Assembly: GCF_900100085.1 (NCBI RefSeq)
Contig: NZ_FNEJ01000002.1
Span: 248,001-312,000, forward strand
DNA: 64,000 nucleotides
Direction: 5' to 3'
Origin: Salipiger marinus
Lineage (GTDB): Bacteria; Pseudomonadota; Alphaproteobacteria; Rhodobacterales; Rhodobacteraceae
Positions 46,093 to 55,820 of this stretch are shown here, piece after piece. The notes beneath the pieces are model-generated. The model worked only from the letters and a program-made list of their open reading frames with translations, had not been told where the DNA came from and made no database searches. The stretch's first letter is position 1. Every line of letters begins with the position of its first letter. A program made the position numbers and the translations under genes.

Positions 46093-46871
46093 CGGGCGGC
46101 CTTGTCGTGTTTGGTGAACCGGGTGACGAGCTGGATCAGCCCCATGCAGGCCCAGGTGATGATGAAGGCGATGGTGGCCAGCGCAAACGGCTCATAGGCC
46201 TTGTTCGCGCCCATAAGCTGCAGATAGGGGCCAAAGGCCGGACGGTTGAGCAGCGCCGCCATGGTGAATTCGCCCATCACGATGGCAAAGGTGACAAAGG
46301 CGCCGGACAGCACCGCCACCAGCACGTTGGGCAGGATGATCCGGCCCAGAATGGTGATCCAGCCCGCGCCAAGGCTCTGCGCCGCCTCGGTCAGGGTGGT
46401 CACGTCGATGGTGCGCAGCCCGGTATCCACGGCGCGATACATGTAAGGCAGCGACAGCGTGGCATAGCCGAACATCAGAAGCAGGTTGGTGCCCAGCACC
46501 GAGCCGGTCAGCGGCAGCCAGCTGGAGGTGTTGTAAAGCCGGATATAGCCGAACACGACCACGATGGCCGGGATCACCAGCGGCAGCAGGGTGATGAATT
46601 CGATCACCGGGCGCAGATGCGGCAGTTTCAGCCGCACCCAGAACGCCGTCGGCACCACCAGCAGCATCCCGAACACGATGGTCAGCAGCGCCATCATCAC
46701 CGAATAGCTGAAGGTCTGGCGGAACTGCGGATCGCCCAGCACCGCCACATAGGCGTCAAAGCTGTATTCGCCCCGCCGCATCGACAGCGAGAATTCGATC
46801 ATCCCCAGCAGCGGCAGGATGAAATAGGTAAGCCCCAGCAGCAGGATGGCCCATGACGCGGCGCGGGTCAT
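46089..46871 (-). CDS. ABC transporter permease, PotC-like
   Basis: 260 residues, about six membrane helices. The EAA coupling loop is EAAQSLGAGWITILGRIILP. ATG 46871 overlaps the stop of the other permease gene (ATGA). An open frame continuing to 47189 in another reading of the upstream gene is not used. Confidence 0.9.
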   Translation of the reverse strand: MTRAASWAILLLGLTYFILPLLGMIEFSLSMRRGEYSFDAYVAVLGDPQFRQTFSYSVMMALLTIVFGMLLVVPTAFWVRLKLPHLRPVIEFITLLPLVIPAIVVVFGYIRLYNTSSWLPLTGSVLGTNLLLMFGYATLSLPYMYRAVDTGLRTIDVTTLTEAAQSLGAGWITILGRIILPNVLVAVLSGAFVTFAIVMGEFTMAALLNRPAFGPYLQLMGANKAYEPFALATIAFIITWACMGLIQLVTRFTKHDKAAR

Positions 46872-47794
46872 TTCAGCCACCTCTCTGAGCGCATCCGCAG
46901 CACGATATAGACGACATTGGCCAGCCCCGTGACAAGGATCATGCCAAAGGCCATGGCATAGCCCAGATGCGGATCGCCCAGCACGTCGCCGCGGATCTGC
47001 GCAAAGAGCATGATGGGCACGATGTTGAGCGAACTGCCGGTCAGCGCGATGGCGGTGGCCACGGCGCCGAAGGCATTGGCGAAAAGCAGCGCGAAGGTGC
47101 CAAGGATGGTGGGGAACAGGATCGGCAGCGCCACCATGCGCCAGTATTGCGCGCCCGTGGCGCCCAGACAGGAGGCGGCCTCGCGCCATTCCCGTTTCAG
47201 CCCGTCCAGCGCCGGGGTGACGATCAGGATCATCAGCGGGATCTGGAAGAACAGATAGGTGATGGTCAGGCCCCAGAAGCTGAGGATGTTGAAGCCCATG
47301 GCGCGCAGGTTGATGCCGAATTCGGTGCGCAGGAACACGGTGACCAGTCCCAGCGGTCCCAGCGTCGCCAGAAAGGCGAAGGCCAGCGGCACGCCCGCAA
47401 AATTCGACGCCACGCCGGAAAAGGTCATCAGCGGGCTGCGCAGCCCGCGCGGCAGGCCGCCCAGCACCATGGCGGCGGCCATCAGGAAGCCGATCAGGCA
47501 GCCGATCGCGGCGGAAGAGACGGAAATCTTGATGGAGATCCAGTAGGAGGACAGGATCGATGGCGTGAACAGCCCGGCGATATTGGCAAAGGTAAAACTG
47601 CCATCCGGGCGCTGGAACGCGCCCACCACGATCTTCATCGTGGGCATGACCAGAAACAGCAGCACGAACAGGGCAAAGGGCATCACGCCCAGCCAGTTCA
47701 GATTCAGGTGGAAGGTCCGCCGGGGCGGAGGGGGGGACTGCTCGGTCACGGGATCATCCGGTCGGGGCTGGACAGAAGGAACAGGGCCCGCCAC
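46868..47794 (-). CDS. ABC transporter permease, PotB-like
   Basis: 308 residues if started at GTG 47794; GTG 47749 (VTEQSPPPP) is an equally possible start and gives 293. A Pro-rich cytoplasmic N-terminus is followed by about six helices. EAA loop: REAASCLGATGAQYWRMVALP. Forms the channel with the 46089 permease. Confidence 0.88.
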   Translation of the reverse strand: MAGPVPSVQPRPDDPVTEQSPPPPRRTFHLNLNWLGVMPFALFVLLFLVMPTMKIVVGAFQRPDGSFTFANIAGLFTPSILSSYWISIKISVSSAAIGCLIGFLMAAAMVLGGLPRGLRSPLMTFSGVASNFAGVPLAFAFLATLGPLGLVTVFLRTEFGINLRAMGFNILSFWGLTITYLFFQIPLMILIVTPALDGLKREWREAASCLGATGAQYWRMVALPILFPTILGTFALLFANAFGAVATAIALTGSSLNIVPIMLFAQIRGDVLGDPHLGYAMAFGMILVTGLANVVYIVLRMRSERWLK

Positions 47795-47816
47795 GGCACC
47801 GTCCCGGACGGGAAAC

Positions 47817-47836
47817 GGGGGCCCGCGCGGGCCCCC
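47817..47836 (-). terminator. Intercistronic hairpin between binding-protein and permease genes
   Basis: GGGGGCCC / GGGCCCCC with loop GCGC, 11 bases past the binding-protein stop, minus-strand exit GTTTCCC. Probably stabilises the binding-protein mRNA and reduces read-through. Confidence 0.6.
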
Positions 47837-47847
47837 GGTCCATTGGC

Positions 47848-48945
47848 TTACTGGACGTTGGCGCCCACGACCGAATCCCAGCCGCCGACCACGGCGTCAT
47901 TGTTGGCGCCCTGCTCGTCCAGCGTCGGGAAATAGGCCTGCTCATAGGCCTCGGCGGGCGGCAGCGCGTCGATCAGTTCCTGCGGGATCTTGCCATCGGC
48001 GGCCATCGCGTTGAAGCGCGCCGGGTGGCAGTAGCCCTTCAGCCACAGGTTCTGGCCTTCGTCCGAGTAGATGTATTCCATCCACAGCTTGGCGGCGTTC
48101 GGGTGCGGCGCATGGGCCGAGATCGCCTGAACATAGACACCGGCCAGAACGCCGGTTTTCGGCACGACCACATCCACCGGCGGGTTGCCGTTCAGCGTGT
48201 CACGGGCGGCCAGCGCGTTGTAATCCCACATGATGGTGATGGGGGTGGCGCCCTGTGCCAGCGTGCCGGCCTTGCCGATGACGGGCACGAAGTTCCCGGC
48301 CTCGTTCAGCTGCTTGAAGAATTCCAGACCCTTCTCGCCCGCCTCCTGACCGGCGGCACCGCCATTGGCCATGCCCGCGGCCAGAACCGACAGGATCGCC
48401 TGGTTCGAGGCGCGCGGATCGCCAGCCAGCGCGACCGAGCCCGCATATTCCGGCTTCAGCAGATCGGACCAGTCCTCGGGGGTGGTGTCGATCAGATCCT
48501 TGTTCACCATGAAGGACATGACGCCGTAATAATCGCCATACCAGTAGCCTTCGGGATCCTTGATCGCCTCGGGGATCTCGTCCCATGTCGAGACCTTGTA
48601 GGGCTGCAGCAGCCCTTCTTCCTTGGCCTGCGGGCCGAAGGACAGCCCGATGTCCAGAACGTCGGGCGCCTGCGGGCCGGTATTGCCCTTGTTGGCGCGC
48701 ACGGCTTCCAGTTCGTCGGCAGAGCCCGCATCGGGGTTCAGTTCGTTGACTTCAATCTCGGGATATTTGGCCTTGAAGCCCGCGATCACCTCGCCATAGC
48801 CGCACCAGCTGTGCGGCAGGGCGATGGTGGTCAGCATGCCTTCTTCCATGGCGGCAGCTTCAAGCGCCGCCAGATCCTGCGCCTGCACCATGGAGGTGGT
48901 CGACAGCAGCGCGGCAATACCCGCGAGCCAGTTCATCGATTTCAT
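47848..48945 (-). CDS. ABC transporter substrate-binding protein (type 2 fold), ligand unknown
   Basis: 365 residues, signal peptide MKSMNWLAGIAALLSTTSMV with cleavage near AQA. Mature segment: TTIALPHSWCGYGEVIAGFK, PDVLDIGLSFGPQAKEEGLL, GYWYGDYYGVMSFMVNKDLI, TIMWDYNALAARD. A type-2 periplasmic fold as in iron, polyamine and aminoethylphosphonate binders. Cys in SWCGYG and in GYCHPARF may form a disulfide. ATG 48945. First gene of the 48945-45046 operon; the class-V aminotransferase upstream may be functionally linked. Confidence 0.88.
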   Translation of the reverse strand: MKSMNWLAGIAALLSTTSMVQAQDLAALEAAAMEEGMLTTIALPHSWCGYGEVIAGFKAKYPEIEVNELNPDAGSADELEAVRANKGNTGPQAPDVLDIGLSFGPQAKEEGLLQPYKVSTWDEIPEAIKDPEGYWYGDYYGVMSFMVNKDLIDTTPEDWSDLLKPEYAGSVALAGDPRASNQAILSVLAAGMANGGAAGQEAGEKGLEFFKQLNEAGNFVPVIGKAGTLAQGATPITIMWDYNALAARDTLNGNPPVDVVVPKTGVLAGVYVQAISAHAPHPNAAKLWMEYIYSDEGQNLWLKGYCHPARFNAMAADGKIPQELIDALPPAEAYEQAYFPTLDEQGANNDAVVGGWDSVVGANVQ

Positions 48946-49017
48946 GATAATGTCCCTTTTTCCCCGGACGCCGGTTCAGTCCCGCCCGGGCACTGTCGCG
49001 CGTTTATGCTGTTACCT

Positions 49018-49034
49018 TGACAGTCTCGTGACAG
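49018..49034 (-). promoter_or_regulatory. Direct repeat CTGTCA-N5-CTGTCA upstream of the binding-protein gene
   Basis: On the minus strand CTGTCA at 49034-49029 and 49023-49018, 11-base period, about 75 bases before the ATG at 48945. TGTTAC is adjacent on the plus strand (49010-49015). Identical repeat arrangement to 27976-27992. Candidate activator site. Confidence 0.4.
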
Positions 49035-49103
49035 AGCCAAGCCCTGCCCCGGGCAGATTTGCCCGAAATCTGCAAGCTTGCAACAAAAGCCTTTGGGGCG
49101 CGC

Positions 49104-49127
49104 GGCGCCGGAGCGGGATCCGGCGCC
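49104..49127 (-). terminator. Hairpin after the aminotransferase gene
   Basis: GGCGCCGGA / TCCGGCGCC, 9 bp perfect, 6-base loop, 12 bases past the aminotransferase stop. No U-run follows on the minus strand, so termination may be partial or Rho-assisted. Confidence 0.5.
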
Positions 49128-49138
49128 GGGGAACAGGG

Positions 49139-50611
49139 TCAGGCGGCGGGGCGGGCGTGGAAGCGGGCGGTGACCGGGCAGGCCTCGTAATCCTTTGCCA
49201 GCGTGTCGGCCCGCGCCGCCAGATCGCAGAGCGCCGACAGGATCGCCTCCACCTGCGCGTCGCTGTGGCAGTAGCTGAGGTTCAGCCGGGTCCAGCCGGG
49301 TTTGGCCAGTTCCTCCCCCGCCGCGAGCCGCGCGATCAGCGCCCCGGAGGCGGGCGCGTCCAGCCCCATCAGCCGATGCGCATAGGGGCCCGCGCAGGCA
49401 CAGCCGCCCCGCGCCTGTACGCCGTAATGATCCGACAGCATCCGTGTCACCAGCTGGTGATGTACCCGCCCCGAGGCGCCGTGGATCTGGAAGGAAAAGA
49501 TCGGCAGACCCCGCCGCCCTTCGGGCGCGCCCATCAGCTGCAAGCCCGGGAGCGCGCCCAGACGGTCCAGCGCGCGGGCCCGCAGCGTTTCTTCGCGCGC
49601 GTGGATGGTGTCGGTGCCCACGGCGGCCTTGACCAGCAGCGCCAGCGCCGCGCGGATGTCGGCGATGACGTTGGGGGTGCCCGCCTCCTCGCGCGCTTCG
49701 ACCCGGGGCGAATAGATGTGATCCCATGGCGACACGAAAGACACCGTGCCGCCGCCCGGCGCGGTGGGCCGCGTCGTCTGGACCAGCGTGTCGCGGATCA
49801 CCGCCAGCCCCGAAGCTCCCGGCCCGCCCGGAAACTTGTGCGGCGACAGCACGATGGCATCCTTCTGCGCGTCGGGCGCGGGCGACATGTCCATCGCCAC
49901 ATAGGGCCCGGCGCAGGCGTAATCCCAGACCGCCAGCGCGCCCTCAGCCTTCAGCGCGCGGGTCACCGCATCCACATCGGTCAGCAGCCCGGTGACGTTG
50001 GACGCCGCCGAAAACGCCCCCACCACCAGATCGGCGCCCTTGGTCTGCGCCAGCGCCTGAGCCAGCGCGTCCATGTCCACGCCGCCTTCCGCCGCTTCGG
50101 GAATCTCCGCCACCTGCGCGCCGCTTTCGCGCCATGGCAGGATGTTGGAATGATGCTCGTAAGGGCCGATCAGCACGCGGATATCTTCGCCTGCCGCCAC
50201 CCGGTCGCGCAGGCGCAGCAGGCCCACGATGCGGTTGATGCCCGCCGTGGCACCATTGCCCGCAAAGATCACATGGCAGCCGGGTCCCGCGTTCAGCTCG
50301 CGCGCAATGATGCCGCGCGCCTCTTCGCGCATCCGGGTGATGGCGCGCCCGCAATGCGACGCCTCGGTATGGCTGTTGGCATAGATGGGCAGGATTTCGG
50401 TCATCACGAACTCTTCGACCTGCCGCAGCGCCCGCCCCGAGGCGGTGTAATCGGCATAGATCATCCGTTTCGTGCCGAAGGGCGTGTCGAAGTCCATCCC
50501 TTCGCCGATCAGACCGGCGCGCAGCGCCGCCAGCGGATCGCCCTGCCGCATCGCAAGGGCAAAGCGGCCAAGGGCGGTGGTCTGCGTGAAGGTGGCGCGG
50601 TCATTCGGCAT
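49139..50611 (-). CDS. Class-V-fold PLP-dependent aminotransferase (cysteine desulfurase-like)
   Basis: 490 residues. Fold-type I PLP enzyme of the NifS/SufS group: Schiff-base Lys K259 in LSPHKFPGGPGASG, D230 in VWDYACAGPY, His pair in YEHHSN (153-154) and NANSHTEASH-like segment near 79. A Cys pair C404/C406 in RGGCACAGPYAH occupies the place of the desulfurase catalytic Cys loop. It is longer than SufS (about 410). Could be a desulfurase, a selenocysteine-lyase-like enzyme or a true aminotransferase. Upstream of, and same strand as, the ABC importer at 48945, 193 bases apart. Confidence 0.82.
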   Translation of the reverse strand: MPNDRATFTQTTALGRFALAMRQGDPLAALRAGLIGEGMDFDTPFGTKRMIYADYTASGRALRQVEEFVMTEILPIYANSHTEASHCGRAITRMREEARGIIARELNAGPGCHVIFAGNGATAGINRIVGLLRLRDRVAAGEDIRVLIGPYEHHSNILPWRESGAQVAEIPEAAEGGVDMDALAQALAQTKGADLVVGAFSAASNVTGLLTDVDAVTRALKAEGALAVWDYACAGPYVAMDMSPAPDAQKDAIVLSPHKFPGGPGASGLAVIRDTLVQTTRPTAPGGGTVSFVSPWDHIYSPRVEAREEAGTPNVIADIRAALALLVKAAVGTDTIHAREETLRARALDRLGALPGLQLMGAPEGRRGLPIFSFQIHGASGRVHHQLVTRMLSDHYGVQARGGCACAGPYAHRLMGLDAPASGALIARLAAGEELAKPGWTRLNLSYCHSDAQVEAILSALCDLAARADTLAKDYEACPVTARFHARPAA

Positions 50612-50688
50612 GTCGGGCTCCGGTCCTGCGGTCTGTGCGCGGACAGGTTATCCCGATGAAAGCGCCAAAACCTCACCTTCCTCACCGT

Positions 50689-50748
50689 GATCTGCGCAGA
50701 AACGGGTCATCTGATAGACACCGCCGCCCCTGCGCAGATCTTTTTCTT
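50689..50748 (+). terminator. Large hairpin with U-run on the plus strand (possible small-RNA 3' end)
   Basis: GATCTGCGCAG (50689-50699) and CTGCGCAGATC (50730-50740) are perfect 11-bp arms 30 bases apart, followed on the plus strand by TTTTTCTT. No plus-strand gene precedes it: both flanking genes are on the minus strand. The interval 50612-50754 has no ORF. It could end a small RNA, or act as a terminator for the minus-strand gene read less conventionally. Confidence 0.5.
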
Positions 50749-50754
50749 ATGCCC

Positions 50755-51845
<1,091 letters not shown>

Positions 51846-51849
<4 letters not shown>

Positions 51850-52748
51850 CCTTTGACCGAACCGGCGGTAAGCCCGCGGATGAAATATTTCCCGGCGACG
51901 ATGTAAACCAGCAGCGTCGGCAGGGCCGCGATGATCGCGGCGGCCATGTCGACATTGTAGGCTTTGACGCCGGTGGTGGAGTTGACGATGTTGTTCAGCG
52001 CCACGGTGACGGGCTGGGTGCCGGCCGAGCTGAAGGACACGCCGAACAGGAAGTCGTTCCAGATCTGGGTGAACTGCCAGATGACCGAGACCACGAGGAT
52101 CGGCAGCGACAGCGGCATGAAGATGGCAAAGAAGATGCGGAAGAACCCCGCCCCGTCCACCTTGGCCGCCTTCACCAGTTCCGACGGGATGGTGACGTAG
52201 TAGTTGCGGAAGAACAGCGTGGTGAAGCCGATGCCATAGATGACATGGACAAAGATCAGCCCCGGGATGGTGCCCGCGATGCCCATCAGCCCCAGCAGCC
52301 GCGCCATGGGCAGCAGCACCACCTGAAACGGGATGAAGCAGCCGAACAGCATCAGCGAGAAGATGATGTTTGCGCCACGGAACCGCCACTGCGCCACGAC
52401 ATAGCCGTTGAGCGCCCCCACCACGGTGGAGATCAGCACGGCGGGCACCGCCAGCAGCACGGAGTTCCAGAAATAGGGCCGCAGGCCTTCGCACTGGATG
52501 CCGGTGCAGGCGCCGGACCACGCGGTGCGCCACGCTTCGAAGGTGATGTCGCGCGGCAGGGCCACAAGGCTGCCGGAGCGGATTTCATCAAGGCTTTTCA
52601 GCGAGGTGGTGACCATCACGAAAAGCGGCAACAGATAATAAAGCGCAAAGAGGCAGAGCAGGAGGTAAAGCCCCCAGCGCAGCGCGATGCGCCCGGCCCC
52701 GCGACGGGGGCGCGCGGCGGGGGTGGCGGAAGCTGCAAGATCAGTCAT
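51846..52748 (-). CDS. Sugar ABC transporter permease, MalG/GtsC-like
   Basis: 300 residues, six membrane helices. EAA loop: SELVKAAKVDGAGFFRIFFA. An external loop has a Cys pair (GACTGIQCEG), as in glucose-type CUT1 permeases. ATG 52748 overlaps the previous gene by 8 bases. Confidence 0.92.
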
Positions 52749-53613
52749 TCTTCGCCCTCAGTTCGGAATAGAGGTAAGGCACCACGATCGCGAAGACGAC
52801 GAGCATCATGATCATGGCAGAGCTTGCCGCCTGACCGATGTCGCCGCGGGAAAAGGCCATGGCATACATGTAGGTGGCGGGCAGATCGGTGGCATAGCCG
52901 GGGCCGCCCCCGGTCAGCGCGATGACCAGATCGAAGCTCTTGATCGCGAGGTGCGACAGCACGATGAAGGCCGACAGGAAGATCGGCGCCATCGACGGGA
53001 TGATGATGGCCGAATAGATGCGCCATGTGGGGATGCCGTCCACCTGCGCGGCCTTGATGATCTCGCCGTCGACGGAGCGGAGCCCGGCAAGGAACAGCGC
53101 CATCACGAAGCCGGAGCTTTGCCAGATCGCGGCCAGCACGATGGTGTAGATGGCGAAATCGGGGTTCACCAGCCAGTCGAAGGTGAAGCTTTCGAAGCCC
53201 CAACCGCGCACCGTCGCCTCGATCCCCAGACCGGGGTTGAGGATCCATTTCCACGCGGTGCCGGTGACGATCATCGACAGGGCCATGGGGTAAAGATAGA
53301 TGGTGCGGATCGCGCCTTCGATGCGGATGCGCTGGTCCAGCAGGATGGCCAGCGCCAGCCCCAGCACCATGGCGATGCCGATGAACAGTGCCCCGAACAG
53401 GAACAGGTTGTTCATCGCGGTGTCCCAGCGCGGGCTGGCGAACAGCCGCTCATACTGGATCACGCCGTCCAGATCATAGCGCGGCAGCAGCTTTGACCGG
53501 GTGAAACTGACCCACGCCGTCCATGCGATGAAGCCATAGACAAAGATCAGCACGGCGATGAACGAGGGGGCAAGCACCATCTTGGGCAGATGGGTCTCGA
53601 ACCATTTGGTCAT
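52741..53613 (-). CDS. Sugar ABC transporter permease, MalF/GtsB-like
   Basis: 290 residues, six membrane helices. EAA loop: GEIIKAAQVDGIPTWRIYSA; conserved LTGGGPGYATDLPATYMY. ATG 53613 is 66 bases beyond the binding-protein stop, with a terminator-like hairpin in between. Confidence 0.92.
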   Translation of the reverse strand: MTKWFETHLPKMVLAPSFIAVLIFVYGFIAWTAWVSFTRSKLLPRYDLDGVIQYERLFASPRWDTAMNNLFLFGALFIGIAMVLGLALAILLDQRIRIEGAIRTIYLYPMALSMIVTGTAWKWILNPGLGIEATVRGWGFESFTFDWLVNPDFAIYTIVLAAIWQSSGFVMALFLAGLRSVDGEIIKAAQVDGIPTWRIYSAIIIPSMAPIFLSAFIVLSHLAIKSFDLVIALTGGGPGYATDLPATYMYAMAFSRGDIGQAASSAMIMMLVVFAIVVPYLYSELRAKND

Positions 53614-53626
53614 TGTCGGTCCTCCG

Positions 53627-53656
53627 AAAAAACCCCGCCCCCGGAACGGGGGCGGG
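53627..53656 (-). terminator. Intrinsic terminator-like hairpin inside the sugar ABC operon
   Basis: CCCGCCCCC (53634-53642) and GGGGGCGGG (53648-53656), 5-base loop; on the minus strand it is followed by GTTTTTTC. It separates the binding-protein gene from the permease genes, giving more binding protein than membrane subunits. Confidence 0.82.
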
Positions 53657-53679
53657 ACGGGCGCGCCAGACGCGCGGAC

Positions 53680-54924
53680 TTACATGGAGTTGGCGACGGC
53701 GTCGGTGAGCATCTTCACCGCGTCTTCGGACGACATGTCGGAGTTGAAATGCGCGGTCACCACATCGGTGATCGCCCCGGCCTGCGCCCCGCGCAGCGCC
53801 ATGCCATGCGCATAGGAGGGCAGCAGCGCGCCGCTGTCGGCGCTTGCGGTCATGTCTTCGGAGGATTTCTGCGCGCACATGTCGAAGTCATCCAGCGCGA
53901 CATCGGTGCGGGCGGGGATGGAGCCCTTGTTCAGGTTGAACACTTCCTGAAAGTTCGGGCCCATGATCAGCTTGGCCAGCAGGTCCTGACCGGCGATCTT
54001 GTCCTCGCCTTCCACGGTGAACATGGCGAAGCTGTCGACGTTGTAAAGGAAGCCGTCCCCGGGGGTGGAGCCGCAGAGGAAATCCTCGCCCGGCACCTTG
54101 CCTGCGGCGATGAATTCGCCCTTGGCCCAGTCGCCCATGATCTGGAATGCCGCTTCGCCATTCATCACCATGGCGGTGGCAAGGTTCCAGTCGCGGCCCG
54201 AGAAGTTGTCATCGACAAAGCCGCGCATGGTGCGCATCTGGTCGAACACCTGCACCATCGTGTCGGACCCCAGCGCCTCGGGGTCGAGATCGATCAGCGC
54301 CGACCGGAAGAACTCCGGCCCGCCAAGGCCCAACACCACGGTTTCGAACACGGTGGCGTCCTGCCACGACTGCCCGCCATGGGCGAGCGGGATCACCCCG
54401 GCTGCCTGCAGCTTTTCGGCGGCGGCGTTGAATTCGTCCCATGTGGTGGGCATCTCGATGCCGTTCTGCTCCAGCAGGTCGGCATTGGCCCAGATCCAGT
54501 CCACGCGGTGCACGTTCACCGGTGCGGCACACCAGGTGCCTTCGCATTTCATGTGCTCGGCCAGCGCCTCGGGCAGCAGGTCGCCCCAGCCTTCGGCCTC
54601 GGCCACGCCGGAAATGTCGGCGAGCACACCTTCTTCATACCATTCCTGAATGGCCGGGCCCTTCAGCTGCACCGCCGTGGGGGCGTTGCCGGACAGGACA
54701 CGGGCCCGCAGCGCGGTCATCGCCGCGTCGCCGCCACCGCCCGCCACCGGCATGTCGGTCCATGTGCCGCCATTGTCGGCGAATTCCTGCTGCAGCACGG
54801 CCACGGATTTGGCCTCGCCGCCCGAGGTCCACCAATGCAGCACCTCTGCCTGAGGCTCGGCAAGGGCCGTTCCGGCCAGCAGAAGAGACACCGCCGAAGC
54901 GGTCGCAAATGTCGTATGTTTCAT
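53680..54924 (-). CDS. Sugar ABC transporter substrate-binding protein, glucose-type (GtsA-like)
   Basis: 414 residues with signal peptide (MKHTTFATASAVSLLLAGTA, cut near ALA-E). CUT1 binding protein; the N-terminal VLHWWTSGGEAKSV and PVAGGGGDAAMTALRARVLS resemble the glucose/mannose-binding GtsA of Pseudomonas and Thermus relatives. Two Cys (MKCEGTWCAAP) may form a disulfide. First gene of the operon. Divergent from an OmpR/EnvZ-type pair, the same arrangement as gts beside gltR-gtrS. Glucose specificity is inferred. Confidence 0.87.
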   Translation of the reverse strand: MKHTTFATASAVSLLLAGTALAEPQAEVLHWWTSGGEAKSVAVLQQEFADNGGTWTDMPVAGGGGDAAMTALRARVLSGNAPTAVQLKGPAIQEWYEEGVLADISGVAEAEGWGDLLPEALAEHMKCEGTWCAAPVNVHRVDWIWANADLLEQNGIEMPTTWDEFNAAAEKLQAAGVIPLAHGGQSWQDATVFETVVLGLGGPEFFRSALIDLDPEALGSDTMVQVFDQMRTMRGFVDDNFSGRDWNLATAMVMNGEAAFQIMGDWAKGEFIAAGKVPGEDFLCGSTPGDGFLYNVDSFAMFTVEGEDKIAGQDLLAKLIMGPNFQEVFNLNKGSIPARTDVALDDFDMCAQKSSEDMTASADSGALLPSYAHGMALRGAQAGAITDVVTAHFNSDMSSEDAVKMLTDAVANSM

Positions 54925-55040
54925 GATCTTGTCCTCCCAAGACAGCCGCCGGCAAGGCGGCGGTGCGGCAAAGAGTGCGTCAGCCGCCGGGCTTTGCGCA
55001 ACTGTCGCGGCGGAGGGCTTGCCTTTTTTGTCGGCAGTTC

Positions 55041-55056
55041 TGTTACATCTTGTTAC
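55041..55056 (+). promoter_or_regulatory. Direct repeat TGTTAC, 10-base period (candidate OmpR-type site)
   Basis: TGTTACATCT (55041-55050) is followed at once by TGTTACCTAG (55051-55060). OmpR-family regulators bind tandem half-sites 10-11 bases apart. It lies 18 bases before the response-regulator ATG and about 120 bases from the divergent binding-protein start. Confidence 0.55.
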
Positions 55057-55073
55057 CTAGACGTGACCCCGCC

Positions 55074-55820
55074 ATGCCCCGGAGCCTGCCCGTGACCATT
55101 CCCCGCCTGCTGGTTGTCGACGATGACGAGGACATGCGGTCCATGATGACCCGTTTTCTGCACCGCAGCGGCTTTGCCGCCCTGCCCGCCGGGACCGAGG
55201 CCGAGATTCGCGCCCATCTGGAGGCGGGGCGGATCGACCTGATCCTGCTGGACGTGATGCTGGGTGATGAAAACGGCACCGAGATCTGCGCAAGGCTGCG
55301 CCGCGATCAGGACGTGCCGGTGATCTTCGTCTCGGCGCTGTCCGCCGATCACCAGCGCATGGCGGGCTATGAGGTGGGGGCGGATGATTACATCGCGAAG
55401 CCCTTCAACCCCGATCTGCTGATCGCGCGGGTGCGCGCCGTGCTGCACCGGGCGCAGCGCACGCCCTCGCTGGCCTATCGGCGGCGCACCGAAACCTACC
55501 GTTTCGCGGGCTGGGTCTATGACGCGCGGCGCGACGAGGTGCGCTCGCCCGAAGGCTTCGAGGTGGCGCTGTCGCGGCGCGAGACGGCGCTGCTGAAGGT
55601 GCTGCTGGCCAATCCGCGCATCCCGCTGACGCGGGAGGAGATCGCGGCGGCGCTGGATGTGGCCGGAGACGGGACCGACCAGCCGGGCCGCGCCATCGAC
55701 GTGCTGGTGGGCCGCCTGCGCGGCAAGATCGAACGCAACCCGCGCGATCCGCAGCTTCTGCGCACCGAACGCGGGCTGGGCTATGTTCTGGCGACAGACG
55801 TGACCACGGAGGAGGCGTGA
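55074..55820 (+). CDS. OmpR-family response regulator (GltR-like position)
   Basis: 248 residues. Receiver with D16-D18 acidic pocket (VVDDDED), phospho-acceptor D60 (LLDVMLG) and K109 (AKPFNPDLL); winged-helix output near 145-245 (LSRRETALLKVLLANPRIPL, AIDVLVGRLRGKIE, TERGLGYVL). ATG 55074; GTG 55092 is possible. Overlaps the kinase start (GTGA). Likely regulates the divergent sugar transporter. Confidence 0.9.
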   Translation: MPRSLPVTIPRLLVVDDDEDMRSMMTRFLHRSGFAALPAGTEAEIRAHLEAGRIDLILLDVMLGDENGTEICARLRRDQDVPVIFVSALSADHQRMAGYEVGADDYIAKPFNPDLLIARVRAVLHRAQRTPSLAYRRRTETYRFAGWVYDARRDEVRSPEGFEVALSRRETALLKVLLANPRIPLTREEIAAALDVAGDGTDQPGRAIDVLVGRLRGKIERNPRDPQLLRTERGLGYVLATDVTTEEA

